Assembly (NCBI GenBank): GCA_045635745.1
Contig: JAZTWG010000050.1
Coordinates: 21,555-85,554, forward strand
Length of the DNA stretch: 64,000 nucleotides
Source of the DNA: SIG78 sp045635745
GTDB taxonomy: Bacteria > Verrucomicrobiota > Lentisphaeria > Victivallales > Victivallaceae
Reading direction: 5' to 3'
Under the pieces are notes generated by a model. It was not told the origin of the DNA. It did not search any database and saw only the letters and a list, made by a program, of their open reading frames with translations. Position numbers and translations under genes: made by a program. Below, piece by piece: positions 9,464 to 17,300 of the stretch; the first letter of the stretch is position 1, and each line of letters begins with the position of its first letter.

Positions 9464-9510
9464 GGATAGTAAAAGGGTGTTACCTTACAGGTAGCACCCT
9501 TTTACTATCC
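9464..9510. repeat. long near-perfect inverted repeat (hairpin)
   Basis: A 16-bp perfect arm (9464-9479, GGATAGTAAAAGGGTG) pairs with 9495-9510, and an inner TACC/GGTA adds four pairs around a short loop. It could act as a bidirectional terminator for the upstream gene but lacks an immediate T-run. Its right arm is part of the 48-bp repeat that recurs at 9636. Confidence 0.75.
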
Positions 9511-9543
9511 CATTCTGTCTTTTTGCCAATGCATCCCCAATCC
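9496..9543 (+). repeat. 48-bp exact direct repeat, copy A
   Basis: This stretch is identical to 9636-9683, 140 bases downstream. Similarity continues beyond it through CGCCATCTTTTT and GCAATATTTTTTATT, so the unit is about 140 bases. Confidence 0.85.
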
Positions 9544-9635
9544 ATCGCCATCTTTTTGCCGGTTGCCCCCTGTATGCAGTTGTTTTGCAATATTTTTTAT
9601 TACGCTGTTTTTGGGGAATGTATGTGCCGGGTGTT

Positions 9636-9683
9636 ACCCTTTTACTATCCCATTCTGTCTTTTTGCCAATGCATCCCCAATCC
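9636..9683 (+). repeat. 48-bp exact direct repeat, copy B
   Basis: This is the second copy of the 48-bp repeat at 9496-9543. A third, more diverged unit shares CGCCATCTTTTTGGCGGTCG with this one at 9811-9830. Confidence 0.85.
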
Positions 9684-9852
9684 TACGCCATCTTTTTGGC
9701 GGTCGCCCCCCAGTGAGTGGCTTTTTTTGCAATATTTTTTATTGAGCCGTTTTTTCTGCATCTGCGGTGTCTTCAGCACTTTTCTTTTTCGCAATGCCTC
9801 CCCCATCCTGCGCCATCTTTTTGGCGGTCGCCCCCTGTGAGGAACGGCGTTT

Positions 9853-9987
9853 CCTGTCCAACCTGTCCGACCTGTCCGGTGTGTCCGGTGTGTCCGGTGT
9901 GTCCGGTGTGTCCGGTGTGTCCGGCGTGTCCGGCGTGTCCGGCGTGTCCGGCGTGTCCGGCGTGTCCGGCGTGTCCGGCGTGTCCGG
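9853..9987 (+). repeat. 9-bp minisatellite, 15 units
   Basis: Fifteen contiguous 9-bp units were counted: one CCTGTCCAA, one CCTGTCCGA, one CCTGTCCGG, five TGTGTCCGG and seven CGTGTCCGG. The change of one base across blocks of units indicates stepwise tandem expansion. The array is a multiple of three, so all six frames stay open. That accounts for spurious repetitive reading frames here. Confidence 0.95.
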
Positions 9988-10139
9988 CGTGGCGCATTGT
10001 TACTTAAATTTATATTTTGCGCCCCCCAAAGCATTTTCAGCATATTTTTTGCCGTTTTTTTCTGCTATAAGAATATTTTGAGATTGAAAAAATATTGTTT
10101 TCATGATATCTTAATTACGGATTTTTACAAAGGTATTTT

Positions 10140-11090
10140 ATGAAAGCAGAAAAAAAACGCGCCCCGCGCAATCGCACATTGACCCTTTCGGAAACAGAAA
10201 AACAGCAATTATCCGGTGAGTTGCTTGGAGTTGAAAGCCGTGTTGAGTTTGACGCGGTCTGCAACCGTATCATTTGCGGCGATATGGAAAAAGTGGTGGA
10301 TTTTCTGCCGGATAACTTTGTGGATCTTCTTATTCTCGATCCCCCGTATAATCTGCCCAAAGATTTCAATGGATTGAAGTTTTCGGGCATGAGCAATGAA
10401 GCGTACATTGCTTATCTTGACCGCTGGCTGGGGAAACTGGTGCGATTACTCAAGCCGGAAGCTTCAGTATATCTCTGCTGCGACTGGCAATGTTCGGCGG
10501 CATGTTTTATGGTGCTTTCCAAATACTTTACTGTCCGCAACCGCATTGTCTGGCAGCGGGAGAAGGGCAGGGGAGCCAGGCGTAATTGGAAAAACAGCTG
10601 TGAAGATATCTGGTTTGCCACCGTTGGAAAAAAATATACCTTTAATCTGGATGCTGTAAAACAGAAACGCCGGGTGCTGGCACCTTACCGCAGCAATGGC
10701 GAACCCAAAGACTGGGTGGAAGATTCCGATGGTAAATTCCGCATGACCTGTCCCGGAAATTTCTGGGATGATATTTCTGTACCTTACTGGTCGATGCCGG
10801 AAAACACCGACCACCCCACCCAGAAACCGGAAAAACTTCTTGCCAAACTCATTCTGGCCAGTTCCAATGTCGGCGATGTAGTTTTGGATCCCTTTGCCGG
10901 CAGCGGTTCTTCGGCGGTCACCGCGGCTAAATTGAACCGCAAATTTGTCGGGATAGAGCAAAATAGCGAGTATTGCTGCTGGGCATTGGCCAGATTGCTG
11001 CGGGCGTGCAATGATAAGCATATCCAGGGGTACGAGGACGGGGTTTTTTACGAACGCAATACCCGGAAGCAATCTTCCGGAAGAAGTTGA
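10140..11090 (+). CDS. solitary DNA methyltransferase (beta-class N4-cytosine/N6-adenine)
   Basis: This 316-residue protein has the catalytic motif DPPYNL at residues 67-72 before the AdoMet-binding motif DPFAGSG (about 249-255). That order defines the beta class. HPTQKP lies at about 224-229, as in the MboI/DpnA-type enzymes. DPPY is compatible with either N6-adenine or N4-cytosine methylation; the target site cannot be read. The N-terminus is basic. No restriction endonuclease gene adjoins it, so it is either an orphan regulatory methylase or a remnant. It sits just after the repeat block, a setting that suggests an acquired segment. Confidence 0.88.
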   Translation: MKAEKKRAPRNRTLTLSETEKQQLSGELLGVESRVEFDAVCNRIICGDMEKVVDFLPDNFVDLLILDPPYNLPKDFNGLKFSGMSNEAYIAYLDRWLGKLVRLLKPEASVYLCCDWQCSAACFMVLSKYFTVRNRIVWQREKGRGARRNWKNSCEDIWFATVGKKYTFNLDAVKQKRRVLAPYRSNGEPKDWVEDSDGKFRMTCPGNFWDDISVPYWSMPENTDHPTQKPEKLLAKLILASSNVGDVVLDPFAGSGSSAVTAAKLNRKFVGIEQNSEYCCWALARLLRACNDKHIQGYEDGVFYERNTRKQSSGRS

Positions 11091-11120
11091 TGAAAAAAAC
11101 AGTTTTTTTTCGATAGCGAC

Positions 11121-11149
11121 TTGACAAATCCACTTTCAGGCGGTATAAT
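11121..11149 (+). promoter_or_regulatory. consensus sigma70 promoter of the HlyD-like gene
   Basis: A perfect TTGACA (11121-11126) and a perfect TATAAT (11144-11149) have the ideal 17-base spacer. The predicted leader is about 50 bases. Confidence 0.88.
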
Positions 11150-11206
11150 AGCAAATACCGCCGTAAGAGTAGTTTAATTTTATTTTAAATACAGAGCATT
11201 GGGATC

Positions 11207-12268
11207 GTGAAGAAGTCAGTTTTGTTGGGGACTGTTGTTGGTGCTGCTGCAATCGGGGCAGCAGCTGTTTACTGGGGATGGGATTTATTTCAGGGCACCG
11301 CAGAAATAAATGAGCATTCGGCATTTACTGCATCAGATAAATCTGCATCGCGGATCATTCGCGGCACCGGTTATGTTCGCGGAGTAAGTACGCGTTCGCT
11401 CAAAAACAAATACGCAAGTTATGTCAGCAAAGTCAATTTTTACACCCAGCAAAGGGTGAAAAAAGGCGATGTTATTCTGGAATACGATGACCTTGATCTG
11501 CGTACCAATATTGCCAAACTTCAACATGATATTGCCGAACTTGAGCAATCTCTGGTGCTTAAAAAGATCGCATTGCAGCTTACGCGCATCGACCCGCTGC
11601 CTTCGGGGTACCGCAATTTGCGCCTGAAGCGCGATATTGCCCAGGAGCGTTTCAACCGGCACGCGCATGAGCTTGAAGTTTATGAGCAGTTGTTCGACAG
11701 CAAGATCGTGTCGGATTTGACTTTGCGCGAAAAACGCCAGCAGGTCAAAGATTACGAAGGTGATCTCATGTGTCTGGACAGCGATATGAAAGTCCTTAAT
11801 CAGGGGCTGGAAAAGCTTACGATCCGGCGCGATGAAGAAGCGGTCAAAGAAATCGAAATCAAGCTTGCCAATTTACGCAAAGAACTTGCTTTGCTGGAAG
11901 AACAGAAGAAGTTTTACAAGATAGTTGCGCCGATAGATGGCTTGTGTATTACCAACTCTGATACAGTCGGTTGTTATGACTCGGTTGGTACAACTGCTGC
12001 CATCGTGCATCGGGATACCAGAAAGTTGATCTATGCATACTTTGACGAACGCGATATCAAGCATGTAACAGAAGGTAAACCGTGCCGTTTCCGCAGCAAT
12101 CAGTATGGCGATGATGTGGAGTTTGAAGTAACGCCATACGAAGTAAAGCGTACTTTTAACTCCTATGGCGACCGTTTGATGATGTATGCCAAATTCCGTT
12201 TGACCAAAGAACCCAAACCGTTGCGTATCGATTCGATCGGCACGGTGGAAGTTGAAGTAAATCGGTAA
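11207..12268 (+). CDS. HlyD-family periplasmic adaptor (membrane fusion) protein
   Basis: This 353-residue protein starts at GTG. It has one N-terminal membrane anchor (about residues 5-24), a first barrel/lipoyl half (about 45-85), an alpha-helical hairpin with coiled-coil character (about 90-225), the second lipoyl half with FYKIVAPIDG (about 233-245), and a beta-barrel with DERDIKHVTEGKPCRF. Such adaptors bridge an inner-membrane ABC or RND transporter to an outer-membrane channel. Unusually, no transporter or TolC-like gene is adjacent, and the gene lies between its own consensus promoter and a strong terminator, so it is monocistronic. The start choice is moderately certain. Confidence 0.85.
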   Translation: MKKSVLLGTVVGAAAIGAAAVYWGWDLFQGTAEINEHSAFTASDKSASRIIRGTGYVRGVSTRSLKNKYASYVSKVNFYTQQRVKKGDVILEYDDLDLRTNIAKLQHDIAELEQSLVLKKIALQLTRIDPLPSGYRNLRLKRDIAQERFNRHAHELEVYEQLFDSKIVSDLTLREKRQQVKDYEGDLMCLDSDMKVLNQGLEKLTIRRDEEAVKEIEIKLANLRKELALLEEQKKFYKIVAPIDGLCITNSDTVGCYDSVGTTAAIVHRDTRKLIYAYFDERDIKHVTEGKPCRFRSNQYGDDVEFEVTPYEVKRTFNSYGDRLMMYAKFRLTKEPKPLRIDSIGTVEVEVNR

Positions 12269-12283
12269 GTAAATAAATCCGAC

Positions 12284-12333
12284 GGGCTGAGGCAAAAAAT
12301 GTTTGAGTTTTTGCTTCAGCCCTGTTTTTTTTT
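12284..12333 (+). terminator. rho-independent terminator after the HlyD-like gene
   Basis: GGGCTGAGGCAAAAA (12284-12298) pairs with TTTTTGCTTCAGCCC (to 12322) around a 9-base loop. A run of ten Ts follows. Confidence 0.92.
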
Positions 12334-12365
12334 ATCGGTTGAGCCGGTAGAATAGCGTATAATGA

Positions 12366-13106
12366 TTATTTTTTGCTTTTTGCCGGCATCGGGAAATCTC
12401 TGCTTATTGCTGCAAAAACCAATCTGGCGATACGTTCTTTGCCTTTTTCGCTGTAGGCGTGTATGCGGTCGGTAGTGAAAATGCGTTTATCCGCCTGCAG
12501 TTCCAACCGGCCGCGGATCCCGGAGTTGCGGGTAAGATCGATCAAATGGCAGGAGTAATAATCGCAAAGTGCCGCCAGCTGGTCACGATAAATCAACCGC
12601 AGACTGTCTTTTTCCGGAGATGATTTTGCGTAAAAATTCGATATAAGATAAATTTCTGACTCCGGATGATCTTCCACGATTTTTTTCAAAGTTGTTATTG
12701 CTGCTTTGAGCTGTTCGTCTTCGAGTTTTGCATTGTCGCTGCTGCAGAGAGCAAGTACATCTTTGTAGCTGAAACGGCTGTCTGGAAGCTTGTTGCCGCC
12801 AGTGGTTATAATGATTATGTCGGCATGTTTTTTCTGCCGCTGCAAGAGTTGTTTGGCTTGTTCCCATTGCTGCATAATAGAGGCGCGCCGCTTTGTTCCG
12901 AAAACTTCCCAAGCAGAACCATTTACTGCTGTATTGATAACGGTACAGCTTTCCGGCAGATAACGCTCTTTAATAATACCCGCCCAAGAGCGGGTTGGTG
13001 TTGTGGAACTGTCGCCCATGATAACAAAAGTTTTGTTGTCAAAAGGATTTCCTGCCTGAAGCATAAAAACGGCGGCAATCAGAGCCAAGATAGTTGCGAT
13101 TTTCAT
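12366..13106 (-). CDS. secreted SGNH/GDSL-type hydrolase
   Basis: This 246-residue protein has a signal peptide (about residues 1-18). The block I GDS motif is at residues 31-33, with the serine nucleophile in GDSST. Block III-like TTGGNKL is in the middle, and TDRIHAYSEKG carries the C-terminal Asp-x-x-His pair. SGNH hydrolases deacylate esters; those of polysaccharide degraders often remove acetyl groups from hemicellulose, but that is only a possibility here. It is close to the AraC/GH42 locus on the same strand as the AraC gene, 81 bases downstream of it, and might be co-transcribed with it. Confidence 0.78.
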   Translation of the reverse strand: MKIATILALIAAVFMLQAGNPFDNKTFVIMGDSSTTPTRSWAGIIKERYLPESCTVINTAVNGSAWEVFGTKRRASIMQQWEQAKQLLQRQKKHADIIIITTGGNKLPDSRFSYKDVLALCSSDNAKLEDEQLKAAITTLKKIVEDHPESEIYLISNFYAKSSPEKDSLRLIYRDQLAALCDYYSCHLIDLTRNSGIRGRLELQADKRIFTTDRIHAYSEKGKERIARLVFAAISRDFPMPAKSKK

Positions 13107-13187
13107 AAAACGATCTCCATTTATGTAAAAATTTCAGTTGCAGCCATATGGTATGGCGTATTTAAAAGATACAAATTCTTTTCAATC

Positions 13188-14018
13188 TTAAGGATTGTTT
13201 TTTTTGCGGTATTCAGCGGGTGTCATTGCATATTTTTTCTGAAATTTGCGGTAAAAGGCATCCACTCCGCCAAAACCGACTTCATCAGCTATCTTGGAGA
13301 TAGCCATGGGAGTTTGCCGTAAAAGTCTGGCGGCGGCTTCCAAACGCAAATTCACAATATACAGCAATGGCGAGATTTCAAAATAACGTTTCCAGGCCCG
13401 GTAAAAGCTGGCGCGGGACATGTTGTACTGCCGGGCGATCGCTTCGGTGGAAAGTTTTTCATTGTAATGCACCTGCATCCAGATCGATGCATTGCGGATG
13501 GTGGTTTCTTCATCCGGAGCTGTGAGACTCTCGGTGTGAAAAAGTTCACGCAGCAGCTTGAAACATATCCAGTCGATTTCATCGACCGCTCCCGGTGTAT
13601 AGATCGAATACAGACAGCGGCGGAAATCTTTTATCAGCTCTCTTATCGTTTGTGTCATAGTGAACTCTTTGACATCTTCATCGGGCAGCAGCCCCAGCCT
13701 TGTCAGCTCGTTGGCAATTTCTGTGGGGTACTGAAAAGCGATAGTATCGCGTGGTTCCGGCTGGGTACTGTTTATTGCCACTCCCGGGCGTTTTATAAGC
13801 ACGTGCGGAAAAGTCGCGGCGCAAGGTACGCCATTTACTTCATCCATGCACTTGTCGGCATCGCATGCCAGACGCAATGAAAGCTCTATACCATCTTCCA
13901 GTGAAGATGGTATATTTACCGGACGGACGACCCGCCAGCAGAAATACAGTTTCGATACCTGAAAAGGAAATTTGCTTTTTCTGGGCAAAGAGCACGTTAT
14001 AAGTGTCTGCAAACTCAT
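13188..14018 (-). CDS. AraC-family transcriptional regulator
   Basis: This 276-residue protein has a C-terminal AraC/XylS double helix-turn-helix (about residues 175-275). Both recognition regions are visible: STEAIARQYNMSRASFYRAW and ISKIADEVGFGGVDAFYRKF. The N-terminal half is a variable sensor domain. The start at 14018 is chosen because AGGAG lies 8 bases upstream. An in-frame TTG at 14069 is actually the -35 box of its own promoter. It is divergent from the GH42 / DUF4434 / GH2 operon, which it probably controls in response to a sugar. Confidence 0.92.
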   Translation of the reverse strand: MSLQTLITCSLPRKSKFPFQVSKLYFCWRVVRPVNIPSSLEDGIELSLRLACDADKCMDEVNGVPCAATFPHVLIKRPGVAINSTQPEPRDTIAFQYPTEIANELTRLGLLPDEDVKEFTMTQTIRELIKDFRRCLYSIYTPGAVDEIDWICFKLLRELFHTESLTAPDEETTIRNASIWMQVHYNEKLSTEAIARQYNMSRASFYRAWKRYFEISPLLYIVNLRLEAAARLLRQTPMAISKIADEVGFGGVDAFYRKFQKKYAMTPAEYRKKNNP

Positions 14019-14040
14019 AGATTTTTCTCCTATGGGAAAT

Positions 14041-14069
14041 AAGCTACACCCAAAATTTGGGTTTGTCAA
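14041..14069 (-). promoter_or_regulatory. possible promoter of the AraC gene, with an internal palindrome
   Basis: On the minus strand TTGACA (plus 14064-14069) and a weak TAGCTT (plus 14041-14046) are 17 bases apart. The palindrome CCCAAA-A-TTTGGG (14049-14061) lies inside the spacer, a position suited to repression. Confidence 0.45.
14049..14061. promoter_or_regulatory. 13-bp palindrome, candidate operator
   Basis: CCCAAA and TTTGGG are perfect arms around one base. The palindrome lies between the divergent AraC and GH42 genes, 53 bases before the -35 box of the latter. Confidence 0.5.
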
Positions 14070-14113
14070 GCTTTTTGATACGATTTCATATACTTTTTTG
14101 AGATGATATTGTC

Positions 14114-14142
14114 TTGACGAAAAATGTTTTTTTTACTATATT
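14114..14142 (+). promoter_or_regulatory. promoter of the GH42 operon
   Basis: TTGACG (14114-14119) and TATATT (14137-14142) have a 17-base spacer. Transcription would start near 14149, about 60 bases before the chosen start codon. This argues against translation starting at the TTG inside the -35 box. Confidence 0.75.
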
Positions 14143-14209
14143 ACTCTCAAGGATGTTTTTATCTGTTGCTTTTGAGCAAAAAACGGAGTGGATTGGCAAG
14201 GGAGGATAT

Positions 14210-16255
14210 ATGCATCAGCTTCATCCGGATCGTTTTTATTTTGGTACACAGTACTATCGCGCCCCAACCCCATTGAGTGAAGAGTGGGCCGGCGATATTG
14301 AAAATATTGCCGGGCTCGGCATGGATTGTTTTCAAATCCGTATGCAGTGGCGGCGTAACGAACGGGTGAAAGGCGTTTACGAGTTTGACGATGTGGATAA
14401 ACTGCTGACTCTTGCCCGGGCGCATAAGCTCAAAGTGGTAATCAAATTTCTGATGGAAAATGCTCCGGATTATGTTTTCAACGAATTCGGCGGAGTTGCA
14501 GTGCGGCCGGATGGCTCAAAGATCGGTTACGATGGCAATGGAGCGTTCTATATCGGAGGTTTCCGGCCCTGTTTTGATAATCCGCAAGTTATGGAACACG
14601 CCATAAAGTTTGTCAGAACTGCAGTTGAACGCTATTGCGACAATCCGGATATAATTTTGTGGAACGTTTGGAACGAGCCGCGTATCCATCGGCATGAGTG
14701 TGCCTGCAAGCACTCGTTGGCCGCTTACCGTGATTATTTGCGCCAACGCTTCGGTACGGTGGAAAATCTCAATAAATTTCTCGGCAAGGCGTGGGATTGT
14801 TTTGATTCTGTTCAAGCACCCACCACTGCGCTTACTTACTCGGAAATATGTTTGTGGCGGCAATGGAGCCATAAAACTCTCAATGGCTGGCTGCGGCAAT
14901 TGCGCGATGCAGTACGCTCGGTGGATACCAGTCGTCCGGTCATGGCCCATGTGGGGTGCTGCAATCTGATCAATGAGCCGATCGATGACTGTACCGACGA
15001 TTTGGAAAATGCAAGACTTTTTGATTTTTACGGCACCAGTTTCCCGGTCGGCGAAAGCTTTAATACTCCGGCGGCACAAGCTCAAGGTTTTATGATCGGC
15101 GAGTGGCTGCGTAATGTTTCGGAATATTTCTGGGTACACGAGCTGTATCCGGAATGGGGCGACTGGACCGGCAGGCTGCCGGTGTCGGAGTTCCGGTACA
15201 AAGTGATGTCGGCGCTTGCCTGCGGCTGTAAAGGTTTGATCCTGTGGCAATACCGGGCTGAACGGCTGGGGCATGAAAACGATCTGGCCGGCGTGGTGAA
15301 TATCGATGGATCGTTCAAGCCGGTTACTTATGAGTGTGCGGATCTTATAAAATTCATCAAACGCAACAGTGAGTTTCTTTATAACTCCAGAGTGCAGCCG
15401 CATCGGGTGGGGATCATGTTTGATCTGGCCTGCGATATGGTCAGCAGCGCGGAGACCCGCAACCGCGACGGCAATCTGAAACGGCCCAATGGCGGACTTT
15501 ATCCATATAAAGATAACATTCTCGGCATCTATACACTTATGCACGAACTTAAACTTGCGCCGCAGATTTTTGACAGCCGGCGTCTGGCAGAAAAACTTTC
15601 GGAAATCGATGTACTTTATCTGCCGGAATACTTTATTGCCGACAAAGAAAATCTCGCTCTTATCCGCGACTTTGCTGCCCGCGGCGGTAAAGTTATTGCC
15701 GAAGAAGGCATTGCTTTGCGGCAGGCTAATACATGGCTGAACTATCCCTGGCCGGGCGAGGAGTTGGAAAAGGATTTCGGAGTAAAAATCAATGAGCGGG
15801 TAGCCACTGAAAGGGTCGCACCGTGGTACTTTGATTGCGATAATGTTACCGCACAGGCTTCCGGCTACGCTTCGGCGCTTGAAGTTGTGGGCGATGATGT
15901 GGAAGTCATTGCTCATTGGCATGATGGCCGCCCGGCAGTGACCCGTTGCGGCAATTTTACATTTGTCGGTACCACGCTGGGATGTCTGCGTCAGCACCGG
16001 CACGGCAATGCCGGACAGAATGAAAATAATGCTGAAGCTGCCCGCAAGATGATGCGGAAGCTGCTGCAGGATTATATCGGGTTGCCGCAGCTGCCGGAAA
16101 GTGTTGCTGTCCGCAAGCTTTCTGACGGCAGCCGGACGGGGTATTTTATTTTCAACCGCGCCCACGAAGCTGTGAGTTTTGAGCTGGAAGGTCAAATTGT
16201 TACCGTGGAAGCCCGCGACTCGGTGCTGTGGCTCAATGGCAATATAGATCGATAA
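14210..16255 (+). CDS. glycoside hydrolase family 42-like beta-galactosidase
   Basis: This 681-residue protein has a GH42-type TIM barrel (about residues 1-370), a central flavodoxin-like trimerisation region (about 385-590) and a small C-terminal beta domain. The acid/base glutamate is E156 in NVWNEPR. E311 in VHELYPEWGDW is the likely nucleophile by position. The ATG at 14210 has AAGGGAGG 4 bases upstream and lacks a signal peptide, so the enzyme is cytoplasmic. It would cleave terminal beta-galactosides or a related sugar imported as oligosaccharides. It is the first gene of an operon with a DUF4434 protein (33-base gap) and a GH2 mannosidase. Confidence 0.87.
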   Translation: MHQLHPDRFYFGTQYYRAPTPLSEEWAGDIENIAGLGMDCFQIRMQWRRNERVKGVYEFDDVDKLLTLARAHKLKVVIKFLMENAPDYVFNEFGGVAVRPDGSKIGYDGNGAFYIGGFRPCFDNPQVMEHAIKFVRTAVERYCDNPDIILWNVWNEPRIHRHECACKHSLAAYRDYLRQRFGTVENLNKFLGKAWDCFDSVQAPTTALTYSEICLWRQWSHKTLNGWLRQLRDAVRSVDTSRPVMAHVGCCNLINEPIDDCTDDLENARLFDFYGTSFPVGESFNTPAAQAQGFMIGEWLRNVSEYFWVHELYPEWGDWTGRLPVSEFRYKVMSALACGCKGLILWQYRAERLGHENDLAGVVNIDGSFKPVTYECADLIKFIKRNSEFLYNSRVQPHRVGIMFDLACDMVSSAETRNRDGNLKRPNGGLYPYKDNILGIYTLMHELKLAPQIFDSRRLAEKLSEIDVLYLPEYFIADKENLALIRDFAARGGKVIAEEGIALRQANTWLNYPWPGEELEKDFGVKINERVATERVAPWYFDCDNVTAQASGYASALEVVGDDVEVIAHWHDGRPAVTRCGNFTFVGTTLGCLRQHRHGNAGQNENNAEAARKMMRKLLQDYIGLPQLPESVAVRKLSDGSRTGYFIFNRAHEAVSFELEGQIVTVEARDSVLWLNGNIDR

Positions 16256-16288
16256 TGGATTTTTATAGAGATAACCGGAGAGGTCTGA

Positions 16289-17287
16289 ATGCTTAAAAAT
16301 GTTGAATTGAAACCTATTACAGGTACTTTTATAAATATGCTTGTTCCCGATACCGGGATCAGCAACAACGGCTTGAGAGAGTGGGAACAGGATTTCAAGA
16401 TGATGAAGGCGCTTGGTATGGACCAGCTCTTCATTATCCGTACCGAATTTGAACAGGGCGGGGTGTGGCTTTCTGCCGAGGATCCGCGCTCAACCACCTG
16501 GCCGGAAGACGAAAATCTGCTTGATATGGCGTTCCGGCTGGGCGAAAAATATGATATGAGCGTTTATCTCGGCGGTCCGGTCAGCATCAGCAATCTGCAC
16601 AAGGGCGATTGGCTCAAAGAGATCGACGACAACAAGCGCTATTACGACCGTACCGTGCCGAAGTATCAGCATTACAAGTGCTTCAAGGGGTTGTATGCTT
16701 CGCTGGAAGCGCTGCCGTGGCATTTCAACTTTCTGGATATTGCGCGCGAAGTTCTTAAATACATGAAGAGTACCTGGCCGGAAAAAAAGACCTTTATCAG
16801 CCCGATAATCAATGGCGTGCTGGGCGATTATTCGACTAAATATACCGCCGATCAGTGGGTGGATATTTACCGGAGGTATTTTTACGATCACCTTGCCGGT
16901 GTGCTGGATTACTGCGCGCCGCAGGATTGGTTTGCCGCTCCGGCGTGCCATTACGGCGAAATTCAGGATAACAGTTACGCTGAATGGTTCAGCAAGATGG
17001 GCAGACTTTTTGACGAGTGCGGTATTGAATTGTGGAGCAATCTGGAGTCTTTCCAGCGGCCGTTTCCCGGTCATGGTGAACCCCGCGGGGTTTTCCGGCA
17101 GAGCGATTACCGCACGATGTATATGAAATTGGCAGAAGCTTCGCCATTGGTCAAACGGATCATCACTTACGATTATTTCAGCTGTATGAGCCCCAATACT
17201 GAATGGGGATCCAGCCGCCGTTTGCTGGCTCGCTATATGGAAATGATCGGCAAAGACCCGGCTATCATAGATGAGATTTTTAATTAA
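16289..17287 (+). CDS. DUF4434-like TIM-barrel protein, putative glycosidase
   Basis: This 332-residue cytoplasmic protein opens with ITGTFINMLVPDTGISNNG and continues as an alpha/beta barrel with IIRTEFEQGG, ISPIINGVLGDYS, YCAPQDWFAAP and IELWSNLESFQRP. The pattern matches DUF4434, a glycosidase-like barrel of unknown activity found beside GH2 and GH42 enzymes. Conserved acidic residues E54-55-like in the RTEFEQ strand and the glutamate of SNLESF are possible catalytic residues, but this is an inference. It lies between GH42 and GH2 genes in one operon, 33 and 13 bases from its neighbours. Confidence 0.7.
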   Translation: MLKNVELKPITGTFINMLVPDTGISNNGLREWEQDFKMMKALGMDQLFIIRTEFEQGGVWLSAEDPRSTTWPEDENLLDMAFRLGEKYDMSVYLGGPVSISNLHKGDWLKEIDDNKRYYDRTVPKYQHYKCFKGLYASLEALPWHFNFLDIAREVLKYMKSTWPEKKTFISPIINGVLGDYSTKYTADQWVDIYRRYFYDHLAGVLDYCAPQDWFAAPACHYGEIQDNSYAEWFSKMGRLFDECGIELWSNLESFQRPFPGHGEPRGVFRQSDYRTMYMKLAEASPLVKRIITYDYFSCMSPNTEWGSSRRLLARYMEMIGKDPAIIDEIFN

Positions 17288-17300
17288 GGAGATTTGAGTT

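Larger units (their letters stand above)
9404..10139. other. gene-free repeat-rich intergenic block
   Basis: No convincing gene lies in these 736 bases. The block holds a long hairpin, a 140-bp repeat unit in two clear copies plus a third degenerate one, and a 9-bp minisatellite, each listed separately. All three copies carry a CGCC-ATCTTTTT-GGCG-like core (9546, 9686 and 9811). The last ~150 bases are AT-rich and probably hold the methyltransferase promoter. Confidence 0.7.

Noticed and set aside
9645..10081. Overlapping open frames on both strands encoding CPV-, VSG- or HTG/HAG-type repeats
   Set aside because: They are by-products of a 9-bp minisatellite, which keeps every frame open. None has a ribosome binding site or non-repetitive domain.
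14069..14119. Upstream TTG starts for the AraC and GH42 genes
   Set aside because: Each TTG is part of a TTGACA/TTGACG -35 box, and both genes have an internal ATG with a clear ribosome binding site further down.
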